From the NCBI GenBank assembly GCA_900549235.1, contig URNT01000045.1, positions 1 to 24,783 of the forward strand: DNA of 24,783 nucleotides, in the 5' to 3' direction. Of this stretch, positions 1 through 6,686 are shown piece by piece (the stretch's first letter is position 1; each line of letters begins with the position of its first letter). Source of the stretch: an uncultured Clostridium sp. (GTDB lineage: Bacteria > Bacillota > Clostridia > Lachnospirales > Lachnospiraceae). The notes beneath the pieces are model-generated. The model saw nothing but the letters and a program-made list of their open reading frames with translations. It did no database searches and had not been told where the DNA came from. The translations under genes were made by a program, and so were the position numbers.

Positions 1-23
1 TTCTCCCTCCCCAAAAATTTTTC

Positions 24-197
24 TTAAAACTTACACAAAAAACTTGACAAACCCACTTTTTCATATTCCTTATTATTCCAAATTTGTTCTTCTATTTTTT
101 CTAAACACTTTAGTAAATCCTCCAATGTTTCTGCATTAATGATTTCTTGCTCTATATTTTTCACACTCATTTCACCAGATATAATATCCTGCAACAT
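24..197 (-). CDS. Small hypothetical protein, 57 aa
   Basis: A 57-codon reading frame from ATG at 197 to TAA at 24. A very good ribosome site (AAAGGAGGG, about 6 bases before the ATG) and a promoter-like sequence at 233-261 support it as a real gene. The product is acidic and mostly helical in character, rich in Glu, Ile, Leu and Lys, with a stretch around residues 15-46 (IEQEIINAETLEDLLKCLEK and after) that could form an amphipathic helix or short coiled coil. There is no signal peptide or membrane segment. I do not recognise the family. It lies in AT-rich DNA unlike the Tad genes to its right, so it probably belongs to an acquired segment extending left of the window. Confidence 0.6.
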   Translation of the reverse strand: MLQDIISGEMSVKNIEQEIINAETLEDLLKCLEKIEEQIWNNKEYEKVGLSSFLCKF

Positions 198-232
198 TAT
201 ATGCCCTCCTTTTGAACTGTATGTTAATTTTT

Positions 233-261
233 ATTATATCAATAATTTCTTGCGAGAGCAA
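233..261 (-). promoter_or_regulatory. Promoter for the 57-aa gene
   Basis: On the minus strand a perfect -10 TATAAT (233-238) lies 17 bases from a weak -35 TTGCTC (256-261). It points at the small gene starting at 197, leaving a leader of about 30 bases that contains the AAAGGAGGG ribosome site. The spacing is ideal, but only TTG of the -35 matches consensus. Confidence 0.5.
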
Positions 262-285
262 TTTTAAATATTCAACATCTTATAC

Positions 286-582
286 TTAATTACAAACATT
301 CTTTTCTCTGTTTATTTCTAAACAAAATCTACAATATGAATAAAAATTCCATATATTAGCTCGTATTGGATACTCTTTACGGTACTTGAATTTCACCCTA
401 TACTTTATATTCTGCCTAATACACCACCAATGAACATCTTTCATTTTCATTGAAATACCACTACCTATGCGCTCGCCTAATATATTAATCTTATAATCAT
501 CTATTTCTGCTTCAGCAAATAAATAGAACAATACATTAAAATATCTAATTACATATATCTTGCAATCACTATCACACTTCAT
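286..582 (-). CDS. Hypothetical Cys-rich basic protein, 98 aa
   Basis: The frame can open at GTG 588 or ATG 582. I chose ATG 582 because AGGAG lies 5 bases before it. The product is about 98 residues, rich in Lys, Arg, Tyr and Phe, with Cys pairs near both ends: CDSDC at residues 3-7, then C-x-x-C and a final Cys near the C terminus. These could bind a metal or form disulphides, but that is a guess. There is no clear signal peptide. I do not recognise the family. Base composition is strongly AT-rich, like the 57-aa gene next to it and unlike the GC-richer pilus genes, which suggests recent acquisition. A promoter-like sequence lies at 625-652. Confidence 0.45.
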   Translation of the reverse strand: MKCDSDCKIYVIRYFNVLFYLFAEAEIDDYKINILGERIGSGISMKMKDVHWWCIRQNIKYRVKFKYRKEYPIRANIWNFYSYCRFCLEINREKNVCN

Positions 583-624
583 ATACACTCCTGTCTATAC
601 CGTTACTTTATTTCCACTTTTTAT

Positions 625-652
625 ACTATATTCACACCATATATAGAGTAAA
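625..652 (-). promoter_or_regulatory. Possible promoter for the 98-aa gene
   Basis: Minus-strand -35-like TTTACT (647-652) and -10-like TATAGT (625-630) are separated by 16 bases, about 40 bases upstream of the 98-aa gene. The region is AT-rich, so chance matches are likely. The -35 directly abuts the stop codon of the truncated pilin frame. Confidence 0.35.
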
Positions 653-751
653 TTATAGGGTAAATATTTCCACAAGAATCAGCACCAGCTCGATTACTCC
701 CACTCCCTGCTCCTCTACTGCAAATTCCTTGATTCTTCTGCGTAATTCCAT
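653..751 (-). pseudogene. Truncated Flp-type pilin
   Basis: A 32-codon frame starts at ATG 751 with a strong ribosome site (AGGAGGAG) 30 bases downstream of the tadC stop. It reads as the start of a Flp/class III prepilin: a short charged leader (MELRRRIKEFAVEEQ), the peptidase site G|VGVIE with the conserved Glu at +5, and the first residues of a hydrophobic helix (LVLILV). Where family members continue with about 15 more hydrophobic residues and a short tail (usually 50-60 aa in all), this frame turns to EIFTL and stops at 653, exactly where the sequence becomes AT-rich. I infer that an insertion or rearrangement removed the C-terminal half. The remnant cannot supply a full transmembrane pilin helix. 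Confidence 0.7.
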
Positions 752-780
752 CTGCTCTCCTCCTCTTTTTATGTACTCCA

Positions 781-2007
781 TTATCCCTGAAAGCCCATCA
801 GCGCCGGCACCGCGATCATTACCAGCACCACCGACAGCAGCATAAATAAGGGCAGCAAAAGTTTAGTCCCTGCTTCCTCACCCAGACGTCTGGCCTGCTG
901 CCTGCGCTGTTCAAAGGCGTCTGCCATTTCCAGCTTTAAGGTATCTCTCAGGTTTTTTGAACCATTTTTCCGGCTCTGCTCCAGCAGGCCGCCAAGTTTC
1001 ATATAAGGCTGCAGGCCGCAGCGCCTGCCAAATTCCTCAAAGGCTCTGCCCTCCGGCACACCGCTGGCAAGCTGGCTGCTTACCATGTCCATTTCTTCAT
1101 ATATATGCCGTTTTTTCCGCCGGCCCTGTTCCACCGCCCTTCTGTAATCTCCGGTGATCCTGCACCAGGCCGTCCGTATGCTCATGCCTGCTCCTAAAAA
1201 TATAATGAGCCGGGAAAGTACCTCCGAGTAATCCAGAAGCATCTGCTGCTTCCGCTGTTTCTCATACCGTTTTTCGTCCTCTCTTTCCTTTCCCTCTAAA
1301 AGCACCGCCCCCACGATCCCCAGTACAGGCAGGATCCAGAACTCATTTTCCTTCTTTTCCCTGTATGTAACAGACTGCCCCTCCAGAGTGTCAGGAAGGC
1401 GGAGCCATTCTTCCTCCCGTCCCCGTTCCTCCTCTCTGGCAATGAGAGCGTTTAAGTCTGCAGCCAGCCTTTCTGTCTCTGTTAAAAGAGGCGGAAGGAT
1501 CCGGAGGGAAAGCTCATATTCCTCCGGCCACAATCCGTCTGTCATGCGTACCTGGAGAAGGACATTTTTCCCATTTTCATCCAGATCCTCATTGCAGACA
1601 GTGCCAAAGGAATCTACAAGCTCCGGATTCTCCGAATGCCAGCTGAGGCTTACACCAAGCTCCTCTGCGGAGGTAATCAGATTCAGATTCGTCCTCACCT
1701 CTTTTAGAGAAGCATTTTCCCCAAGGATCCGCTGGGGAAGCTCTGACAGAAGCTGCCGGTACACAGCCCTGGCTTCCTCTCTTTTATAAGCTCTCTCCTC
1801 CAGCTCTGCCACCACAGGGATTTTCTCCCTTCCAGGGCCCTCCGCCTCAAGGGAATACTGCTGTACCCCCTCGCCCTTCATTCCCCGCCGCAGAAGATAG
1901 CCCTCTGTCAGGCCTCCGTCTCCGGCTCCCAGACAGGCCGCCCCCCACAGCAGAAAGCCGGATATGGCGCAAAGGGCCTGCTGTTTTTGTTTCTTCGTCC
2001 ATTTCAT
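781..2007 (-). CDS. tadC: TadC-like pilus inner-membrane protein with Ig-like N-terminal domain
   Basis: A 408-residue protein, longer than a typical TadC (about 300). The last 170 residues are a type II secretion F (T2SSF) domain, the platform protein of Tad pilus assembly: LLDYSEVLSRLIIFLGAGMS, then KNLRDTLKLEMADAFEQRR and a final hydrophobic segment (LLLPLFMLLSVVLVMIAVPA). Before it are an N-terminal hydrophobic segment (about residues 11-28), some 200 polar residues, and a second hydrophobic segment (FWILPVLGIVGAVLL, about 224-238). Within the polar part, LSWHSENPELVDSFGTV resembles the core of degenerate bacterial Ig-like domains, so I infer an extracytoplasmic loop. ATG 2007 is preceded by a GGGGGTGAG ribosome site. 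The gene lies between tadB and the pilin. Confidence 0.75.
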   Translation of the reverse strand: MKWTKKQKQQALCAISGFLLWGAACLGAGDGGLTEGYLLRRGMKGEGVQQYSLEAEGPGREKIPVVAELEERAYKREEARAVYRQLLSELPQRILGENASLKEVRTNLNLITSAEELGVSLSWHSENPELVDSFGTVCNEDLDENGKNVLLQVRMTDGLWPEEYELSLRILPPLLTETERLAADLNALIAREEERGREEEWLRLPDTLEGQSVTYREKKENEFWILPVLGIVGAVLLEGKEREDEKRYEKQRKQQMLLDYSEVLSRLIIFLGAGMSIRTAWCRITGDYRRAVEQGRRKKRHIYEEMDMVSSQLASGVPEGRAFEEFGRRCGLQPYMKLGGLLEQSRKNGSKNLRDTLKLEMADAFEQRRQQARRLGEEAGTKLLLPLFMLLSVVLVMIAVPALMGFQG

Positions 2008-2017
2008 TTCTCACCCC

Positions 2018-2842
2018 CTATATTTCTATGTTCAAAAAATGCTCCGAAAGCAGGATGGCTCCGGCGTAGCCTGCCAGGCAGGCCGTCATCACCATCCGCC
2101 CCATCCAGGTTGTATACATAAGCTGGAAAAAGCCGGGTGAGGTCATGTCAATGTACAGGACGATCAGGATCGGAAGGCCGTTCATAAGCTTCTGCTCAAA
2201 GATCCGGGACGCTGTCATGGTATGAATATCCTCCTGCACCTGGATCTTATCCCGGATCACCCCTGCCGTATGACGAATGATCTCCACCAGCTCCCCGCCG
2301 CTCCGCCTGGCTGAGGAAAAGACCTGGGCAAAATACTCCACATCCTCCAGCCCGCTCCTCTCCCCAAAATCCATAAGCAGGGCCTCCGCGGGCCGGTTCA
2401 TCCTTACCCCTGCCGCCAGCCGTCTGAATTCCTCTGTGATCATCCCCTCTGATCCATATAAAAGCTCCAGCTCCCCCACGCTCATAAAAAGCCCGTTTTC
2501 CAGAGAATATCCGGCGCTCAGAAAGGACGAAAGCACCAGGATCCCCTCCTTAAACTGCAGGGTCAGCCTCCGTTTTCTCTCCTTCAGAAGGCTTTTTCGC
2601 TTATAAAGAGGGTACAGAACCCCTGGAATAACAAGAACCCAAAAAGCCCACAGACTGCGGTAAAAGGCATAGGCCGTCAAGGCACTTACTGCCGCTCCCT
2701 GGGCCCCGTAGCGAAGCCATTCTCTACAGCTGAGACAGTAGGTATGATAGTCGCCTCCAGGCGGCGTTTCTTTACTGCACCCTTTTAAGCTGCCCCGCCT
2801 TCTGGTCATACTGATACAGCGTTTCCAGCTCCACCCTCCCAT
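2018..2842 (-). CDS. tadB: TadB-like pilus inner-membrane protein
   Basis: A T2SSF-domain protein of about 274 residues, partner of the TadC-like protein in the Tad pilus platform. Two hydrophobic segments follow the N-terminal tail (around AAVSALTAYAFYRSLWAFWV), then the soluble F domain (FKEGILVLSSFLSAGYSLEN, then FGERSGLEDVEYFAQVFSSA and RSGGELVEIIRHTAGVIRD), and C-terminal membrane segments. I chose ATG 2842 because GGAGGG lies 7 bases upstream; an upstream TTG (2857) and a downstream ATG (2809) are alternatives. This start overlaps the end of cpaF by about 70 bases, an unusually long overlap that suggests coupled translation. Confidence 0.8.
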   Translation of the reverse strand: MGGWSWKRCISMTRRRGSLKGCSKETPPGGDYHTYCLSCREWLRYGAQGAAVSALTAYAFYRSLWAFWVLVIPGVLYPLYKRKSLLKERKRRLTLQFKEGILVLSSFLSAGYSLENGLFMSVGELELLYGSEGMITEEFRRLAAGVRMNRPAEALLMDFGERSGLEDVEYFAQVFSSARRSGGELVEIIRHTAGVIRDKIQVQEDIHTMTASRIFEQKLMNGLPILIVLYIDMTSPGFFQLMYTTWMGRMVMTACLAGYAGAILLSEHFLNIEI

Positions 2843-3920
2843 TTCTGATCCCTCCAATCCTTACAATGGACAGAACCCGTCTGCTTCCGTCCCTCTGCCG
2901 CCCCAGATGAACCATCATATCCAGAGCTGAACTGATCTGGCTCCGGATAGCCTCCAGGGGCAGACTGGCCGCCATAAGAACCATGGTTTCCAGGCGGCTT
3001 ACCATATCCGCCGGGCTGTTGCCGTGGCCGGTGGAAAGGGAGCCTGGATGCCCGGTATTCATGGCCTGAAGCATATCCAGAGCCTCCTTCCCACGCACCT
3101 CTCCCACAATGATCCGGCTGGGATTCATCCTGAGAGACGCCTTAATCAACTGGCTCATATTGATCTCCCCTTCATTTTCCGTGTTGGCATTGCGGGTTTC
3201 AAGCCGCACCAGATTGGGTACCTGACTGATCTGCAGCTCCGCTGAGTCCTCGATGGTAATCACCCGCTCATCTTTGGGAATAAATGAGGAAAGGGCATTT
3301 AAAAATGTGGTCTTTCCCGAATTGGTGCCGCCGCTGACGAATATATTTTTCCTATCCACCACCGCTCCCTTAAGAAATGACGCCGCCTCCTCACTGACTG
3401 CTCCAAATTGTATGAGCTTTTCCATGGTGATGGGCTCCGGGAATTTCCGGATGGTCACAACGGGCCCGTCCAGGGCCACCGGCGGCAGCACTACATGAAC
3501 CCGGGAGCCGTCCTCCAATCTGGCATCTACAATGGGAGAAGCAGCATTGACCACCCGGTTTACACGGCCTACGATCTGCTGGATAATGTCCTCCAGCTGC
3601 TCCGGACGCTCAAACCGACGCTGCCACCGCTCCATCACACCCCTGCGCTCTAAAAATACCGTTCCAGCCCCATTAATCATGATCTCGGTTACCTGCCTGT
3701 CGTCCAAAAGCTCCTGCAGAATATCCAGTCTGCGGAAGCTGTCATAAAGGCTGTTTCTCAGCCAGATCCGTTCCTTTAAGGGAAGATAGGACTCCTGTCC
3801 CTTCTGCCACACAGCCTGGTCGATCTGCTCTAAAAGGGCCTCGTCCTCCATATGGCGCTGCTCCTGAAGCATAGAGGAAAGCTCCTCTCTCAGCGCGCTC
3901 CGTATACTGCCTCTGTCCAT
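2772..3920 (-). CDS. cpaF: CpaF/TadA-type pilus assembly ATPase
   Basis: Secretion ATPase that powers Flp pilus assembly at the cytoplasmic face of the membrane. The product is about 382 residues. An N-terminal helical domain is followed by the CpaF core: ILQELLDDRQVTEIMINGAG, the sensor region SRVHVVLPPVALDGPVVTIR, Walker A GGTNSGKT (about 197-204), Asp box TIEDSAELQ, Walker B RIIVGEVRG (about 269-277) and the His box STGHGNS. All expected ATPase motifs are intact. ATG 3920 is preferred over GTG 3947 because AAAGGAGGGGAG sits just before it. The gene starts 10 bases after the tadZ stop and overlaps tadB at its 3' end. Confidence 0.9.
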   Translation of the reverse strand: MDRGSIRSALREELSSMLQEQRHMEDEALLEQIDQAVWQKGQESYLPLKERIWLRNSLYDSFRRLDILQELLDDRQVTEIMINGAGTVFLERRGVMERWQRRFERPEQLEDIIQQIVGRVNRVVNAASPIVDARLEDGSRVHVVLPPVALDGPVVTIRKFPEPITMEKLIQFGAVSEEAASFLKGAVVDRKNIFVSGGTNSGKTTFLNALSSFIPKDERVITIEDSAELQISQVPNLVRLETRNANTENEGEINMSQLIKASLRMNPSRIIVGEVRGKEALDMLQAMNTGHPGSLSTGHGNSPADMVSRLETMVLMAASLPLEAIRSQISSALDMMVHLGRQRDGSRRVLSIVRIGGIRNGRVELETLYQYDQKAGQLKRVQ

Positions 3921-3930
3921 CTCCCCTCCT

Positions 3931-4962
3931 TTACATCCCGGCCTCACCGGGCAGTCCTCCTCCCAGCAGGCGCCTTACAAAATCTCCCAGCTCTCCCCAT
4001 AAAAGCTGTTCCATATAGCCCTCCTGATTCCCTGCCCACATCTGGAAGGCAGGAAGCCGCAGCTTCTGCAGCTTGTCCCGTATGCGTCCCGCGTCCGCCG
4101 CCTGTAAAAACTCCTCAAAAGCCTCTGTCTTTGCTGAGGAAATACTGTCCTCCAACACCGGCATGTACACCACGTCGCACACATCCAGAAGGACTCTCGC
4201 CCCCCGTCCCATCTGTCCTAAATCCACCACCAGACGGTCATATCCGCTTTCTGCCGCGATCTGTCCGATCAGCAGGGCCAGCTCCTCCGGCGGAAGCTGA
4301 TCCAGATCCTCGCCGTAGCGGGAGGGAGGAATAAAATCCAGGCTTCCCTGGCTGTAGATCATGGATTTCAGCTTCATCCAGTTAAAGGCTCCCTGCTTGT
4401 ACACATACAGTACATCAGAAAGATCCCTGATGCAGGGCTGATCCCATACCAGCCTTGAAATGCCGGAAAATTCCTCCAGGCTTATAAACAGCACAGACAT
4501 ACTCCTTGACAATACCTGGCCTATGGTCAGGGCCAGGGAGGTTTTTCCGCACCGGTTCACCGGAGAATATACCCCCAGCACCTTTGCCCGGGAGGACAAA
4601 AGCGCCAATCCCGGCTCCACCGGATGGCTGCAGTAGCAGGCCATAACCTCCCGCATAATGCAGTCCCCTGACTGATATTTGTAGATGGAGGCCTCTTCCT
4701 CTTTTTTCTGGGCCAGCTCTCCCTCACAGAGTATCATAGCCTGTTTGGCCCCTATGGTTCCCTGGTGCTCACGGATCTGGGCCATGGCCCGTTCTCCCGC
4801 AAGAAGGATCTCGATCTCATGCTCCTTCCCATAAGCCTCCAGCTCCTCCAGCCCCGAAAATGCCATTGCCGTAAAGGGCAGCTTTTCCCTATGGTTCACA
4901 TAATCGGCCAGCCGCCTGGCATAAAGGGGGTCCTCATCATAGACCGCCATTATTTTTATCAT
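3931..4962 (-). CDS. tadZ: TadZ/CpaE-like pilus localisation ATPase
   Basis: A 343-residue protein with the two-part layout of TadZ/CpaE: an N-terminal receiver-like domain (about 1-110, opening IKIMAVYDEDPLYARRLADY) and a C-terminal MinD/ParA-like ATPase domain from about residue 125. The P-loop reads YSPVNRCGKTSLALT, so the GKT is kept but the upstream signature lysine of the deviant Walker A (KGGxGKT) is replaced. A hydrophobic strand with Asp (YDRLVVDLGQMG) follows. Family members position the pilus machine, often at a pole; some TadZ proteins have altered ATPase motifs. ATG 4962 follows an AGGGG ribosome site. It is the second gene of the Tad operon. Confidence 0.75.
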   Translation of the reverse strand: MIKIMAVYDEDPLYARRLADYVNHREKLPFTAMAFSGLEELEAYGKEHEIEILLAGERAMAQIREHQGTIGAKQAMILCEGELAQKKEEEASIYKYQSGDCIMREVMACYCSHPVEPGLALLSSRAKVLGVYSPVNRCGKTSLALTIGQVLSRSMSVLFISLEEFSGISRLVWDQPCIRDLSDVLYVYKQGAFNWMKLKSMIYSQGSLDFIPPSRYGEDLDQLPPEELALLIGQIAAESGYDRLVVDLGQMGRGARVLLDVCDVVYMPVLEDSISSAKTEAFEEFLQAADAGRIRDKLQKLRLPAFQMWAGNQEGYMEQLLWGELGDFVRRLLGGGLPGEAGM

Positions 4963-5003
4963 TTCATCCCCTCTTTCCTGTTTTCATCCAGGACATATTT
5001 TTT

Positions 5004-5552
5004 CTAACTCCACATTTTTACAAGGAATGCCCCCACGCAAAAGCACGCCCCCAGAGGGATCACAGAGCTATGGCCGTCACGGCCCTCGTTATAATATGCG
5101 ATTATGATTTTTTGTTGGATCATTTGCCCGATATAGGCTTTCAAATACAGAAATCTGTGAATCATACTGCCCTGATACAGCAGCTTCCCAAGAGCCAGAA
5201 CCGCTCCCAGAACCAAACCCGTTCCTATGGCCAGAAGTCCAGGCCAAAGGCCCATCCAGGCCCCAAGCCACGCCATAACCTTAATATCTCCCGCTCCCGT
5301 CATCCCCAGCATATACGCCGGAAATGCCGCCGCCGTCACCAGGGCTGCCCGCCCCAAAAAGCAGGCTCCCGACACCGCCGCACCCCAGAGGCCACCCGAC
5401 GTCCATCCGGCCGCCGCGCTTCCCAAAAAGCAGACTGCCATCCCCAGGGCCACCGCCCTGTTGGGAATCCTGAACCTCCGAATATCCTCCGCCGCGCACA
5501 CTCCCAGCGCAATCCAGACCGGAAGCTCCCAAAAAAAGCTGATTTCTACCAT
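5004..5552 (-). CDS. A24-family prepilin peptidase (TadV/CpaA-like)
   Basis: Integral membrane aspartic protease that cleaves the leader of Flp prepilins. About 182 residues from ATG 5552, preferred over the longer frame opening at 5603 because GAAGGGAG directly precedes it. Both catalytic aspartates are visible: AAEDIRRFRIPN (D23) and the TGAGDIKVMA motif (D89). Several hydrophobic segments follow (WLGAWMGLWPGLLAIGTGLV and the C terminus). There is no N-terminal methylase domain, as expected for the small TadV/CpaA form. It is the first gene of the pilus operon, about 130 bases downstream of the predicted transcription start. Its natural substrate here would be the pilin at 653-751, which is truncated. 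Confidence 0.85.
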   Translation of the reverse strand: MVEISFFWELPVWIALGVCAAEDIRRFRIPNRAVALGMAVCFLGSAAAGWTSGGLWGAAVSGACFLGRAALVTAAAFPAYMLGMTGAGDIKVMAWLGAWMGLWPGLLAIGTGLVLGAVLALGKLLYQGSMIHRFLYLKAYIGQMIQQKIIIAYYNEGRDGHSSVIPLGACFCVGAFLVKMWS

Positions 5553-5686
5553 CTCCCTTCTCTCACAGGGCCGCAAAATACCCCTCTGTAATACATACCG
5601 CAAACTGCAAAACGTGGAATCCCTCGCCTGAAACAGGCATCGTGAATATAGACCAGACAGAAACGAATGTCTCTGGATGTGGTTAC

Positions 5687-5715
5687 ATTATGAGGGGTTT
5701 TGGAGGAAATGTCAA
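5687..5715 (-). promoter_or_regulatory. Promoter of the Tad pilus operon
   Basis: Minus-strand consensus -35 TTGACA (5710-5715), a 17-base spacer and -10 CATAAT (5687-5692, five of six). Transcription would begin near 5680, giving a leader of about 130 bases before the peptidase gene. It is back to back with the arsR promoter; the 303 bases between the two genes (5553-5906) hold these two promoters and the arsR operator, and I see nothing else there. Confidence 0.7.
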
Positions 5716-5836
5716 GGGGAATTTAACTTTTTTTGATAACTCTTTTTAAAAAGGCTTCCACCGCTCCATTTCACCACTTTCTACAATAATCAATCCCTAT
5801 TTCAAATGTTTTTAGACCATTTTCCCAATTTTCACC

Positions 5837-5865
5837 TTGACCAATCCCCTCCCTAATGATAAAAT
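5837..5865 (+). promoter_or_regulatory. Promoter of arsR-like gene
   Basis: -35 TTGACC (5837-5842), 17-base spacer, -10 TAAAAT (5860-5865): a near-consensus vegetative promoter. The start of transcription would fall at about 5872, inside the palindrome at 5870-5891. Confidence 0.7.
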
Positions 5866-5869
5866 ATAC

Positions 5870-5891
5870 TTGGTTCAAAAATTTAAACCAA
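5870..5891 (+). promoter_or_regulatory. Palindromic operator at the arsR transcription start
   Basis: A 22-bp imperfect inverted repeat with outer arms TTGGTT (5870-5875) and AACCAA (5886-5891) and an AT-rich centre that is also largely symmetrical. It lies 4 bases after the -10 and just before the ribosome site of the ArsR-type gene. This is the usual position for an autoregulatory ArsR operator. That the ArsR protein binds it is inference. Confidence 0.6.
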
Positions 5892-5906
5892 AGGAGGAAT
5901 GAAGGG

Positions 5907-6260
5907 ATGACCACCGCCGAGGAGCTGCAGAAGCAGTTTTATTCCTGCATGCCGCTGTTTATCGCCCTGGGCGACGAGATGCGGCTTTCTATTATAGAGG
6001 TTCTCACCGGTGAAGCCCTGCGCTCAGGACACTCCCCCGGCCCGGCCCGGTTTGAGGACCACGCGCTGAATGTAAATGAGATCACCAGGCGCACCAGCCT
6101 GTCCCGTCCGGCCATCTCCCACCATCTGAAGATCCTTAAGGAGGCGGGACTGGTAGGCGTCCGTCAGGAGGGCACAGCCAACTATTATTATCTGACTCTC
6201 CGGGAGACGAACCGGACCCTGATGGAGCTTGGCTACCGTCTGGAGGAGTTTTTGTATTAG
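5907..6260 (+). CDS. ArsR-family winged-helix repressor
   Basis: A protein of 117 residues. The central part is a typical ArsR/HTH_20 winged helix: FIALGDEMRLSIIEVLTG (helix 1-2), NVNEITRRTSLSRPAISHHL (helix-turn-helix), KILKEAGLVGVRQEG and the wing TANYYYLTL. The Cys pair used for metal sensing in helix 3 of ArsR/SmtB proteins is absent, so this is probably not an arsenic or cadmium sensor. An insertion of about 20 residues (SGHSPGPARFEDHA) lies between the first helices and the HTH. ATG 5907 was chosen because AAGGAGG (5891-5897) lies 9 bases upstream; the frame is open upstream but has no ribosome site. Likely autoregulated through the palindrome at 5870-5891. No obvious effector gene is adjacent. 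Confidence 0.8.
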   Translation: MTTAEELQKQFYSCMPLFIALGDEMRLSIIEVLTGEALRSGHSPGPARFEDHALNVNEITRRTSLSRPAISHHLKILKEAGLVGVRQEGTANYYYLTLRETNRTLMELGYRLEEFLY

Positions 6261-6325
6261 AGCCTATGTATAAAATGCCATTTTCCAGATATACTAATTT
6301 TATCAATATCTGGGAGATGAGCCAT

Positions 6326-6601
6326 ATGCTACGATTATTTAAGGCAGCCGGAGAAACGGCTGCGGCCAGAACAGGCCATACAAAGGATACAGCCGACCGG
6401 CCACGACCCGACCAGCTGATCCTGCGGTCCCAGCTCCGGTCTGAGATCGATTTTACCAGACGGGCCATTGACACCGCCAGGAACCATTTTGAGCAGGTGG
6501 TGGACCCCACTCTGATCGACTGCTATATCTATGAACTGAACGCGGCCCAGCTGCGCTATCAGTTCCTTTTAAGAAAGTTCAAGAGCCAGGAAGATGGCTA
6601 A
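6326..6601 (+). CDS. DUF2508 family protein
   Basis: About 91 residues from ATG 6326 (GGGAG about 9 bases upstream; ATG 6317 and 6266 are in-frame alternatives). The C-terminal half matches the DUF2508/YaaL-like signature: LRSEIDFTRRAIDTARNHFE, then VVDPTLIDCYIYELNAAQLR and YQFLLRKFK. The family is short, helical and of unknown function in Firmicutes. The N-terminal 30 residues are Ala- and Thr-rich and less conserved in character. It starts 65 bases after the arsR gene on the same strand, so it may share its promoter. A 9-bp stem-loop follows at 6626-6649. Confidence 0.75.
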   Translation: MLRLFKAAGETAAARTGHTKDTADRPRPDQLILRSQLRSEIDFTRRAIDTARNHFEQVVDPTLIDCYIYELNAAQLRYQFLLRKFKSQEDG

Positions 6602-6625
6602 AGCCTTTTAGAACAACGAATTACC

Positions 6626-6649
6626 TCCATGGGGCACTTTCCCCATGGA
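6626..6649 (+). terminator. 9-bp stem-loop after DUF2508, possible weak terminator
   Basis: A perfect 9-bp inverted repeat (TCCATGGGG / CCCCATGGA) with a 6-base loop (CACTTT), 25 bases after the DUF2508 stop and 38 bases before the GH13 start. The following bases (TTTATAG, then scattered T runs) make a poor U-tract. It may be a weak terminator, an mRNA stabiliser or an attenuator ahead of the glucan genes. Confidence 0.4.
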
Positions 6650-6686
6650 TTTATAGAAAAACTTTTATTTTCAAGGAGACCACAGC

